This document shows positions 1 to 10,312 of a DNA stretch of 64,000 bases, piece by piece. The notes under the pieces are model-generated. The model was not told where the DNA came from, ran no database searches, and saw nothing but the letters and a program-made list of their open reading frames with translations. Origin of the DNA: Blakeslea trispora (taxonomy: Eukaryota; Mucoromycota; Mucoromycetes; Mucorales; Choanephoraceae); the NCBI GenBank assembly GCA_025331445.1, contig JAIWNE010000014.1:372001-436000 (forward strand), in the 5' to 3' direction. The position numbers and the translations under genes are program-made. Each line of letters starts with the position of its first letter. The first letter of the stretch is position 1.

Positions 1-1849
1 ATTGTCTCCAAGATATGAAAACGTTGCTCAATAGCTTCTCTTGTTGTTGAAGACAAAACCCGCAATTGCTCTTCAGATAGCTCAGTAGGAGGCATAGATT
101 GCTGCATAGGCACAAGTGGAATCAATCCAGGCAGAGGAGAAGGTTGATCTGAGGGAGTCAAAATGTTAAATGCAGGCTGATTTGCGGAAGGTAAAGATGT
201 ATTGAATAAAAGAAAGGGTGAATTCGTGTCTGCTTGTTGCTGAGGGGGTTGGTTTAGTTGTGGTTCTGGTTGTGTATTAGGCTGTGATGGATCTTGTTGA
301 GGTTGTTGAAAGAATGGACTTGGTGGTTGTTCTGGTTGGGGCTGTTGGGGCTGTTGGGGCTGTATGTTTTGATTGTTGGCTACAAAAAACAACAACAAGA
401 AGGTAAACCTGACTGCTTTTTATCATTCCTATTGTAAGACTTACTATCTGCAAGTACAGAACGACGACTATATAGATTTTGTTTTTTTTTTAGAAAAGGT
501 GTCAGTTTGCCATCTCTTATATAAATCAAATGTTCACTTTACCAAGTAGGACATGTTTGCTGTCGCTCCAACCAACTTCGAAGACAATGAAAATGAAAGA
601 TATGACCACAAGGTAGTTTCTTGGGCTGATCTAAATTCTGTTCACGATGAGCAGCTGCCTCAGGATTCAATTCTTCCTCATCTGCCAATGTTTGAGGATC
701 TGTGGGCTGCATCTCTTCTCGACAGATAATACAGGTTGTATCGTTTGATCGACTGAAATCCTCAAAAGTTGCATCGGGATAGAGTTCATTCATGTTGCGT
801 GTGGCACGGCGATATCGATAGAGGTCTCGGCATTTCTGAATAAATGAACGGAAGGTCATGTAGACATCCCGAATGATATGAATAGGGAATTGGTAATTGA
901 GACAGATGTACAAAAAGAACATCACATAGGTAATCAACTTGAAGAAATCTAGTCTTGTATATAAATATGTGTGTTTAATGTCCATTCTCTAATCCACTTT
1001 ACCTGTGACAAGGTCAAGATAGAAGACATACATGGATTTGCCTTCCCATGTTTGCTCTGATTGCATATCGATGATGTTTAAAATGTATTTGCCAATAGTC
1101 GAAACTATACAACAGATCAAGATGGTATATTCAAATCCAAACATAATCATCATCGTAGGTCCCTTTACCATAGTGACATGAATTGCATTGGTTGCCAACA
1201 TGACATCAATGGTGAGCAACAAAGCTAATAGATTAGCCATGCGTACATGGAACGTGAAACGATTTGTAGGTGATTGTTCCATCTATATAGAATAAGGGTC
1301 AATTAGACATTTATATATACAATAGAGAAGAAGCTTACAAACTCAACACGGTCTTGACATAGCCAATGAAAGATCTTTAAGAACAATAATGTAGTAAAGA
1401 TCACAATGAACTGCAGATCGAATTCTTCTCGAAATATAGTCATAGCTAAACAAGTCTCGGTCACTGCATACCATGCTCTTTCGTATAGATGCTATTAAAA
1501 AAAAAAGGGGGAACATGAGTCTTTCTTTCTGTTTGCTTGTAAACAATTCTTTACTTCAACTTCAATAGCTCGTAACCTTCCAAAGAAAATAGCCTGAAGT
1601 AGCTTTCCAAATAAAACAGATAGAATAAGTCCCATATTCAATAGGATCTAAAGTATATGTAAATAGAGAAAGGAGGGCGCTCTATTAACAGACGTGGTGT
1701 TATGCTCATCTTGCACTTACCATCATGCAAGCACTTGATTTGTAAAGGTAAATGCAAGCAGCATAAAAGTTAGAACGCTGATACATGGCAGAGAGTATCA
1801 CTCCAGCAGCCAGTATGGAGGAAACACCGCCAAAAACGGCCAGTCTCAT
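1..1849 (-). CDS. HRD1: Hrd1/synoviolin-type ER-membrane RING E3 ubiquitin ligase (3' end outside window)
   Basis: Membrane-embedded ubiquitin ligase of ER-associated degradation, the core of the Hrd1-Hrd3 retrotranslocation complex. Translation starts at 1849 (MRLAVFGGV...). Exons read at about 1849-1721, 1647 downward, 1494-1338 and 1282 downward, then an exon ending near 545. They encode several membrane segments, including the conserved FFGRLRAIEVE and HLYERAWYAVTETCLA stretches. A cytosolic RING-H2 domain follows, with CIIC, then CGHIFHFHCLRSWL, then CPTC; the last CPTC cysteine is completed across an intron. The C-terminal tail is rich in Pro and Gln, and the final visible exon reads LSEEQLRVLSSTTREAIEQR, like the tail helix of animal synoviolin. 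The stop codon lies beyond base 1. The family call is secure; exact introns are inferred. Confidence 0.93.
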
Positions 1850-2530
1850 CTGTCTAGTAGGTTATGTTTAGCTGATTGAGTTTCGAAGAAATAAGAAAAA
1901 GACTCTATCTATTTTTTTTTGTGCCATCTATTCATGCGGTCCGCCACGTAGCTTCGGGATTTGAATGGATCAACTTACTGCCACTACAAAAAAAACACAA
2001 GTTCGTTCTAACAAGAGCTCGATTTGAATTTCTATTACTTTGCATAGTTTGTTTGATTCCCGGAAAAGAAGTTTAAGTTAGACAAAGAGAAAAAGTGGTT
2101 CATATAGTATGAACAAAGAACTTTGGTTTTATGAAAATATTGTATTTGTTGAAAAAGACCATGACCATCAAGGTTCATTGAGGATAATGAACATAGTGTT
2201 GGTGCCTATTCAAATTTGAACACATTTGTTGGCTGAAGCAAATACGACTATGTCTGCTACAAAGCTTTGTATATCCAACGTGCTATTGTCCATGATAATG
2301 TACTCTCTTTGTGACCCTTTTTTATCCTTGCTTAAAAGATATTATTGAATAATCATAAAGAAATGAAAGATAAATAGTCTAATTTCATGTTTAATTTAAG
2401 AAAGGTATGTATATGTACATTTGAGATAATAACATATATCAATATGTGATTATCACAAAGGAAAAAAGAAAAAAAAGAAAAAAGAATACTACAGATACAT
2501 TATAAAACAGAGATATCTTCTGCCTCTCTT
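1850..2530. other. Intergenic: Hrd1 upstream region and PTR2 downstream region
   Basis: About 680 bp between two minus-strand genes. It holds the Hrd1 promoter side and the A/T-rich 3' flank of the transporter gene, with AATAAA-like and poly-A/T runs near 2340-2510. The 66-codon ORF at 1876-2076 has no recognisable features. I see no gene here. Confidence 0.6.
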
Positions 2531-4799
2531 TTAAGCAGCAGTAACCTTTTCACCTACTTCAGCAGTAGCAGCAGCTTCAGGAAGGTAGTTTTGGTTAGCC
2601 ATCATCTTCTTTAGCTTGAATTCTTCATCCATAGTATCATAATGAGCAAAGAGGTAGTAGTAAAGACAACCACAGACAAAGGAACCACAAGCAACACCAG
2701 TGTAGACCCAGACCATGTTGGGATCATGAGCGGCAGGTGAGATAGCCAATGAGATCAAGGCAGAGATACAGTTGGGCCACAAGGAGAGGGCGGAAACAAG
2801 TGATTTCATGGAGGCAGGAGCATGGGTATAAGCGTATTCAATGGAGGTAATAGAAGCAAAGATTTCTGAAAAGGCAATCAAGAAGTAACAGGGGATTTGA
2901 ATAAAGACAGAAATGCTAGATTCCTCACCACCAGAAGAGATAAAGAGAGGATCTTGATAAATGTAGTGTTGAACAATAGCAGCATAGACCATAGACAAAC
3001 AACCAAGGAAGAAACCCACTGTGATACGCAATTGAGAACCAAAGTTGATGTTCATACGTCTCAACATGGGGTAGAAGAACATATCGGTAATAGGAATAAA
3101 GATGATCAAGGCAATAGGATCAAAGTTGTTCATGATATCGTTAGGGAGACTTTCAGGACGAGCCATGATACCAGCTTGAGAGATCAAGTTGTTGGACAAC
3201 TGACTGTAACAGACCCAGTAGATAGAGAGAGGCACAAAGATCTTACAGGCCATGACAGCTTGCTTCAATTCATCGACAAAGGTATCAGTCCATTTAGAGG
3301 CAGCTTGTTCAGCTTCAGGAGTCCATTGCTTGACAGCAGGAAGTTCAGAGTTACGCTTGGCAAAGTCAAGGACATCCTTACATTCTTTACGAGCTTGCTT
3401 ATTGTCCGGCAATTTAGCTTGCTTGTTGGCGAATGTGATGACTTCCCAGGCAGTCAAGATAACGGAGCTAGTGGCCTTGGGCTTGTAGTAGAGCTTAGTA
3501 CCGGCAATGAACACAAGGATGGCAACAGCAAACATACAAGTGGGCAACAGGAAGGAAGCATAGAAGCCGACGTTCTTTTCAAGGAGAGGACAGATGATAC
3601 CACCTAAAAGCGAACCGACATTGATAGCCCAATAGAACCTATTTTTTTTTGTGATCAGAAGGACAGATATGTCAAAAATAGTAATGAGTACACATTAAAA
3701 AAAAACACATGCAAGACAATCATTTTTGAAAAAAAAAAAGAAACTTTAAATGTCAATTCTCCGTTCAAGTACGGTTGAAACGGAGATGACAAATAAAGGG
3801 TAAACAAGCTTACCAGTTATACAAGTGTTGAATGCTAAGATCATAATCAACCATGACTAATTCACCACTAGGAAGTTCCTTAACATAGTTATCGGTTCTT
3901 CTGTATTGATCAGCACAAAGGGGAGAAACAATACCCTTGATACCACCAGTACCAACTAAATAAATAAATAAAAAAATTAATAAAAGTGATACAAAAAACT
4001 GGGCTTTAAAAACTTACAGCCAATAACAACCAAAGCAACAATGTATCCAGGGAAACCTGCACCACTTTCAAATGCAGCAGGAAGAGAGGTAGTTGTCAAG
4101 ATCAACCAACCGACCATGTAGACAATAGAAAAGATGATGATAGTCCAATAACGACCAATGTATTGATCAGCAACAATAGCACCTAGGACAGGTGTAAAGT
4201 AACAAAAGAAAGTAAAGAAGTTTTGAAGAGCAGTAGCTGTAGATTGACCACGACCTAATTGACCGGGTGTTTTGTCAAAGGGACCATACTGTTACAACAC
4301 AAGTAATGCAGATAAAGTTAGATTGTTATCCTTATCTCGTTTGTACATTCATCCTTACCTGGACATAATTTTGGAAGGGAGCAGAACCACCATAATAGGC
4401 AAAACTATCCAAATAAAATTTTTTCTTATTAGTTATCGTGAGAAAAGTAAGTCACCAATTATAGGTTATCTTCTGTTCGGATAAACCTCCGCTATAAGCT
4501 TTTTCTCCGCTTATCATCCCCCTTCCTCCCTTTTTGTTTATTATTCTGAACCCTTGGACATGTCAGATATTTACCGTTCACTAATCATTGATTTCAAATA
4601 AGTCATTGTTTTTCTTCTTTGTATAGAATGAATGAACTTACCAAAATTCGTTTATAAGAATAAACCAAGCAGCAACTGGAATGCTTTCAGCAACTCGGCG
4701 TAAATTGCTGGTATCCTTGTATTGAGATTCAACCTCGTACTCTTCTTGAGTGTGTACTTCAAAGGCCTCCTTGGAGACTTGTTCTTCTTTCTTTGACAT
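2531..4799 (-). CDS. PTR2: PTR2/POT-family proton-coupled di/tripeptide transporter
   Basis: Plasma-membrane major-facilitator transporter importing di- and tripeptides with protons. The start at 4799 gives MSKKEEQVSKEAFEVHTQ and leads into RRVAESIPVAAWFI, the conserved first segment of fungal PTR2 proteins. Exons read near 4799-4642, 4403-4359 (FAYYGGSAPFQNYVQ), 4290-4019, 3957-3814 and about 3640-2531. Later exons carry FFCYFTPVLGAIVAD-like and WVCYSQLSNNLISQAG segments and a final helical cluster ending with the stop at 2531. The size and order of hydrophobic segments fit the roughly 12-helix family. A long ORF on the opposite strand inside the last exon (2897-3607) is a shadow. Substrate range cannot be told from sequence. 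Confidence 0.92.
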
Positions 4800-6008
4800 G
4801 GTTATAATAAGAAAAGGAAAAAAAAAGAAAAAAAAAAGAGAGGATCAAAGTTTTTTTTTATCCTAAAAAAAAAGCAGACCAGAAGAGGGGGGGGGAATCA
4901 TGAACCCTAAAGACAAAGTGGGTTTGAATCGTTTATTGTTTTTGAAAGCCAGAAGGATGAATGGAGTTTTTCGGTACAGGGTCGGCAAGCAATGCATGGA
5001 AATGGTTTGTTCACTCAAATCTGAGCTTATGGATTGTCAGTTAAATTGTCCCATAACTGTACTAGTCATATAACAATTGGCTTGTACAATCTAATGAGCT
5101 AAATTTCTCTCTCTTTTTCTTTAGGGGTCTTTTTTTATTATTATTTCTTCTTTTGGTTATTAAATGATTATTGTGATCTAGATAAGAATCTTGCAAATTT
5201 TTTTTTTTCTATTTAGTGGTATACAAATCTTTTTAATTTCTAGAAAGTGACATTTTATTTTGATGGCAGGCTTTTTTCTTTTTTGGATTTATTTGCATTG
5301 TGTCCTCGTGTCATTGTTAAGATACGCCAATGAATGTAGCTTATTTTCTCTTCTATTTAGTAAGAGAGATAAAATTAATAGAATTGTTCTTGTCCAATCA
5401 GAGTACAGGCTCTAAGAACTAAAAAGGGTTTTCTTCTTTCATTGTATATTTGCTGATGCTCAAATATTCACTTTTTGTCATCCCTTTTTTTTTTCTCTTG
5501 ACTGTATCCTATGCACTCCCCCTTTCCTATCAGTATGCTGCAAGCAAAAGAAATTAAAGAAAAGGAAGAACAGGACAAGGCATTTAACGAACTGTTCCTT
5601 TTATGTGGCATCATCTACACAAAAGAGAGAGAGAGTGTGTGTGTGTGCTCAGTCAGCGTCAAATATATGATTGGTTGAGATAGAATAACCGAACGCAACA
5701 TGAAAATTTCCTCTCCTTCTTTCACCCGATTGATGAACAGCCATTGTCAACCTCTGAAGCTGACATTGAACCTCTTTATAGGCTATTGGCCTTTCATCTT
5801 TACTTTTCTCGACCCCTCCTTTTTTTTTTTACTTGTAATAAAAAAAGCAATTTTATACTATCTATGCATGTATTACAACTCTTGAATTTCTATATGTTCT
5901 GCAATAAAAAGGAACTTTATAAAGATCTTGAATCAAAATGACAAAGTGTATCATCACACAATTTAATAACTCTTTTAAATATAAAAAAACAAGCATAGAG
6001 ATGTTTGC
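4800..6008. other. Intergenic, about 1.2 kb, no gene seen
   Basis: Upstream region of the PTR2 gene and downstream flank of VPS20. It is AT-rich, with poly-A/T runs and a small GA/GT microsatellite near 5623-5647. Short ORFs at 5700-5941 overlap each other in two frames, are of low complexity and lack splice or family support, so I do not call them genes. Confidence 0.55.
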
Positions 6009-6872
6009 TCAGCTAGTTAACATGGCTTGCTTTTCCTTTCTCGGCTTTTCTGTTGCTAAGGAAAACAAGAGAGAATATGAGCTTGTTGAAACAATAGAAT
6101 AAACAGATAAACCATTACCTTTTTGAGGAATATGGGTAGGTACACTAGGAATTTCATGATCTACTTCAGCCTGTGGTAACTTCTTGACAGGTACCTCGGG
6201 TAGTTCAGCATCCAACTGAGTAAAGAAATCTTAGTCCTTTTTCTTCTTTCTCTTGATCAAACATACCTCTTGTTCTCTTAGCTCTTCTAATTCACGTTCT
6301 ATTTCTTCTTCATCCTCTGCACTGATCAAGCCATGTAACATGTCATCAATTTGCTACAGAATAAAATTAGTTGGAAACATCACACTCAAATCGACATGTC
6401 TGTTTACATTCTGATAAGCAATGGCATCTGCTGTATCATCCATCAGTTTCTCAACAGCCTCAAGCGAAGTCTCTTTATGGATTTCCTTCAGCACATCATT
6501 GCCCTTTTGTAAGCCTTCCAACACTTGTTTCTCTACTAGAGCATATTCAATCGAATGTGTCAATTCTTCTAAATTAAGCAATTGCTGGTCGGTCTTTTCT
6601 AACAGTTGCATTTGATACTTTTTCTTCTTTAAAGCCAGCAATGCTTTTGGCTTATTCTCTTGTTGTAGTGCTAATTTGGCTGCTTCTATTTCTTTTTCTA
6701 TAACTAAATTAATCTAGATATAAGAAAAAGTAAGCCCAACTTCTCTTTTTATCTATATACGTAACCCTTTTACATTCTTTTGGTATCGCTTGAGTTTATC
6801 ACGCTGTACTTTCAAATCAAGAATAGCTTTATCTTGAGACGTGATCTTGTTTTTTGAACTATTTGCACCCAT
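6009..6872 (-). CDS. VPS20: ESCRT-III subunit Vps20/CHMP6
   Basis: N-myristoylated Snf7-family protein that links ESCRT-II to ESCRT-III assembly at endosomes for multivesicular-body sorting. The start at 6872 gives MGANSSKNKITSQDKAI; Gly2 fits the myristoylation site known for Vps20. A basic, helical core follows (LKVQRDKLKRYQKKI, then LLALKKKKYQMQLLEKTDQQ), then the helix with LMDDTADAIAYQNEID, and an acidic tail containing ELPEVPVKKLP. A last intron of about 60 bp joins HIPQK to a short exon ending KPRKEKQAMLTS, which resembles the CHMP6 C-terminus. Four exons are inferred. The gene lies 157 bp from the end of the epsilon-COP gene on the same strand. Confidence 0.92.
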
Positions 6873-7029
6873 TCTCTAGTTTGAAGAAAAAAAAATAACA
6901 AAAAAAATAGAGGCATGAGAAAAAAAAAACGAAAAAGTAAACACAAGATGGTTTTTTTTGGCTCACATTAATTTAGCCAATCAGAATGTAATATTTTATT
7001 GTATAAGCAAAAAAAAAGAAAAGAAATGA

Positions 7030-8161
7030 TTAAGCAGTTTCTACAAGAGCAAATCGAGAAGCACTACGATCAAACAGACTTGACTTTGAATCAAGATCTT
7101 TGATATAAGGATGTTCAGGAGCAACTTCCTTTAATTGGCTAGATTTGACATTCGATTTAGTGATTTGCTACATGTCTTTGTGTATGTATCTTACCTGATA
7201 TAACGATTGACAACATCTTGAGATTTGGCTGTCAAGATAGCACAGGCAATCATATTGATGATGGTATCTGGGTCATTGGAATCCTTCAAGTAATAATAAC
7301 TAATCAGTATATATCTTCCATAAAGTCAACTCCTGTCCATCTAGGGTTACCTTATTTTGTGCTTCCAACAATAAACTCTCTGCTTCAGGATATCTACCCA
7401 AAGTAAGATGAGCAGCAGCTTGACCATTTAACACTTTGACTGTCTGAGCTGTATTGGACTGTCCAAATTCTTCATAGATATAAAAGGCCTCTTGGTATTT
7501 CTCACCACCCTATTTAAAAAAAAAAGTGGTCAGTATCACTCTGTCTTTCTTTCTTTCTTTTGCTTACCACACGAAGATCAACCCAGGCTTCCATCAGTTG
7601 TAATAACAAGGCATCTTCAGCCCAAGTCTTTACGCTAGTCACTTCATTTCTAGCTAAATCCAAACGATCCATTAAAAGATAGATCTGAACAGCTAAAGCT
7701 GAGCTAAACAACAGAATGAGTTTCTATTGATAGAAAAGACAAGTTATGCCTTACCATTCTAGTTTCTTTTGACGCGAATGAAGTGTTCTCAAGGCGTCTT
7801 CAAGATGACCTGCTTGTACCAAAAGAGTGGCAATAGTGACTTGAACAACAGGATGAATACGATTAGCACCTTCTTCCAATAGAGCATGAGCCTTAGTCAC
7901 GTATTCATTGTCCTTGTGAGACAAGTATTCTGCCAATAGCTTGATGGCCTTTAAGGGTGCTTCTTCTGCCTGACCAATATCATTGATGACCAAGTTGTAT
8001 TTGCCTTGAGCCACATAAGAACGATACAAGAATGTCTGTGCTTCCAACTTGGCTTCAGTAGAGAAGAGACCACGACTGGAGCTTACTTGGTTGATGACTG
8101 TTTGGTAGTTGCCTACACTGAATAAGTTGCGAATGCCAAACAAGATGGATTCTTCGTCCAT
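7030..8161 (-). CDS. SEC28: Coatomer subunit epsilon (epsilon-COP, Sec28)
   Basis: Component of the COPI vesicle coat for Golgi-to-ER and intra-Golgi transport; it stabilises alpha-COP. The start at 8161 gives MDEESILFGIRNLFSVGNY. The protein is a run of TPR-like helical pairs (VVQVTIATLLVQAGHLEDAL and others), as in the family. The C-terminus reads KEVAPEHPYIKDLDSK then FDRSASRFALVETA before the stop at 7030; animal COPE ends similarly, with HPFIKEY and a FDR motif. Exon breaks are visible near 7735, 7560-7510, 7290-7350 and 7190. Only about 60 bp separate its start from the stop of the next minus-strand gene. Confidence 0.93.
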
Positions 8162-8222
8162 GGTTGAAAGTAAATGAAAAAGAAATGGTTTTTATTGGCT
8201 GAGTTATTTTTTTTTTTATATT

Positions 8223-9438
8223 TTATTGCTGTTCTTGTTGTTCTTGTTCATATCTATCTTGATGATTCTTGATGATAGAAAGGTACATTTCCTTGGGATA
8301 TTCACTACCTCTGATTTGAAAAGTATAACAAGCTAATGGTACAATATCAGTATATAGGCGATGCATCACGTGATTATTTACCTTGTTCTACTTTCTTTAT
8401 GCTACTCTTTAAAGCACCAATCTTCTTATTCAACTGAGGCATATAGAGTGTAGAGACAATCTCGAAATCTATCATTGAAATGAATAAATAGACCTTGTCT
8501 TCACTAGATACCATTTGTATCTACCTAAATCCATCTTGCGTAATAGTCTACAGATATTCAAGGCTTGTTCATATTTGCCTGTAGAAACAACATGAATAGC
8601 ATGTCGCATCAGTTCACCTGTAAAATCAGCTAAACCCAAGATCTTTTTTTTTTTTAAGAAATGCTCATCAGTTATCCCTCTTTGATAGTGTGTGTATGTG
8701 TGTGTCTATTACATAATCTTCATTTTTCACTTGCACCCACTAAAATGCATGAAATTAATCTTTTAAGCATATACTAATTTCTTTCTTTTACCATCTCTCC
8801 TTGTTCATCCTTGAAATAACCATCCACTTGTTCTTTAGTGATAACCTCTTGATGTAACAGGAAGTGATAAAAGGCAATTCCTTCAATCTATTATAAAAAC
8901 GAGGTTATTGCGACATTGAAAGACCCATAAAAGAAATGACTTGCAAATTCTTCAAATCCACCCGAGAAACTCTTTGCATAACTGAATAAATAGTATTCAT
9001 TGGTATCATTCAACATGTACAGTTCTCTTTGTTGTTTTACCGATGATAATTTAAGCCTTGAATATCAACAGCCAATTTCTTAAACAAATCCAATAACTCT
9101 TGTTGCTTTTGATCTGCTTCTTTGTATTTTTGATTGCTTTGAGCAGCTCTTTTGATTGATGTGAGTTGATTTGTTTTAGTGCTCTTATTGTCTTTACCTG
9201 TGTAGTGCAAAAATCATTTTTTTACTCTGTGCAGTAATATCTCTTTTTATCCATTGGTAAGTTTATGCTTATGTTGTTATCATCAGTATTACCTTGACAC
9301 CTTGATAATTCTCTCGCGTCTATCATGCTGAAGAGAAGACAATTAACGAACTCAAACAGTTTGCATACTTTATCGCTTTACATGGTCATCAAGCACATCT
9401 CTACACTCTTTGAAAAAGGCTTGTGTTTGTAAGCTCAT
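8223..9438 (-). CDS. Translin-associated factor X (TRAX)
   Basis: Translin-family protein; with translin it forms the C3PO endonuclease that removes passenger strands and tRNA fragments. The start at 9438 gives MSLQTQAFFKECRDVLDDH. A roughly 54-bp intron leads to HDRRERIIKVSRDIT, matching the TRAX signature of DxRHDKYERLVKLSRDIT type. Further exons carry KRAAQSNQKYKEADQKQQEL, then a GLADFTGELMRHAIHVVSTG-like stretch (animal TRAX has DLTGELMRMCINSV), then IRGSEYPKEM near the C-terminus, and a Gln/Glu tail ending at 8223. At least seven small exons are inferred. The gene is divergent from the nicotinamidase gene, 65 bp away. Translin itself is not in the window. Confidence 0.87.
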
Positions 9439-9503
9439 GGATAAAAATAATAAAAATATTAAAAAGATGCAACTTTTTTTTTTCGCCCAACTCAAAAAAT
9501 AAA
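9439..9503. promoter_or_regulatory. Shared 65-bp divergent promoter (TRAX and nicotinamidase)
   Basis: Only 65 bp separate the two opposing start codons. The interval is almost entirely A/T, with a run of ten T residues on the plus strand, and both 5' UTRs must fit inside it or overlap. No TATA-type element can be assigned with confidence. Confidence 0.5.
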
Positions 9504-10262
9504 ATGACTGAGAAAATAGCTCTTGTGATTGTGGATGTTCAAAATGACTTTCTTGAAAAGGGATCATTAGCTGTGCCTAATGCCAACACTATCCTTGAAC
9601 CTATTCAACAACTGATGAACAAGATCAAACAATTAGGTGGACTTGTGATTGCAACTCAGGTAATCAAAAAAAAAAAGATATACACTTTATGCTATCAATG
9701 TACCAAGATGGATAGTTAGGATTGGCATCCAAAAAACCATGTCAGTTTCGCTTCCAACCAACACCAACCTGTCTTTAGTACCATTCAGATAGAATATGAA
9801 GGACAAAAGACAGAACAAGTCATGTGGCCTGATCATTGCGTGGTAAATAACATACGCTCAATAAATAACCATAACTCATCACCATCGAAGCAACACTCCA
9901 TAGGAGCAGCCTTATCCAGTACACTAGACCCACAAAAGATAGATTATAGTGTCAAAAAGGGTCAAAACGATCAAGTGGATTCCTATAGTGCCTTTGCAGA
10001 CAACAACTATAGTGAAATCACTTCATTGGCTAAGATACTCTATCAACATCATATTGAAACAGTCTATATTGTAGGATTGGCCACTGACTATTGTGTAAAA
10101 TTCACCTGTCTGGATGCTATCAAATTTGGTTTTCGGACAATTTTATTAACAGACTGTACACGTCCTGTGGATCAAACTCAATTAGAGACCACCTTAAACC
10201 ATCTTCAATCCAAGGGAGTCAACATGCAACTTTCTTCTGATTTTATGAACACGCATGGATAG
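9504..10262 (+). CDS. PNC1: Nicotinamidase (isochorismatase-like hydrolase, Pnc1 type)
   Basis: Converts nicotinamide to nicotinate in NAD+ salvage and relieves nicotinamide inhibition of sirtuins. The start at 9504 gives MTEKIALVIVDVQNDFLEKG, with the catalytic Asp in VDVQNDF. Exon 2 carries DWHPKNHVSF, containing the metal-binding His residues, and WPDHCV. Exon 3 begins QHSIGAALSS and holds KKGQ (likely catalytic Lys region), DSYSAF and ATDYCVKFT with the catalytic Cys. Two introns of about 63 and 48 bp sit after IATQ and after PDHCV. The stop at 10262 lies 50 bp from the end of the convergent TSC1 gene. At about 210 aa it has the usual family length. Confidence 0.94.
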
Positions 10263-10312
10263 ATGATTCCTTAGAAGCTTGCCATTCTAACTTTTCCATC
10301 TAAAGAAAGTGT

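Noticed and set aside
2897..3607. 236-codon plus-strand ORF
   Set aside because: It is antisense to the last exon of the PTR2-type transporter, is very polar and has no family signal; a shadow frame.
4910..4945. T-loop-like GGGTTTGAATCG
   Set aside because: It is isolated; no cloverleaf partner sequences nearby.
9439..9567. N-terminal extension of TRAX
   Set aside because: The upstream frame is antisense to the nicotinamidase coding region; Met at 9438 fits better.
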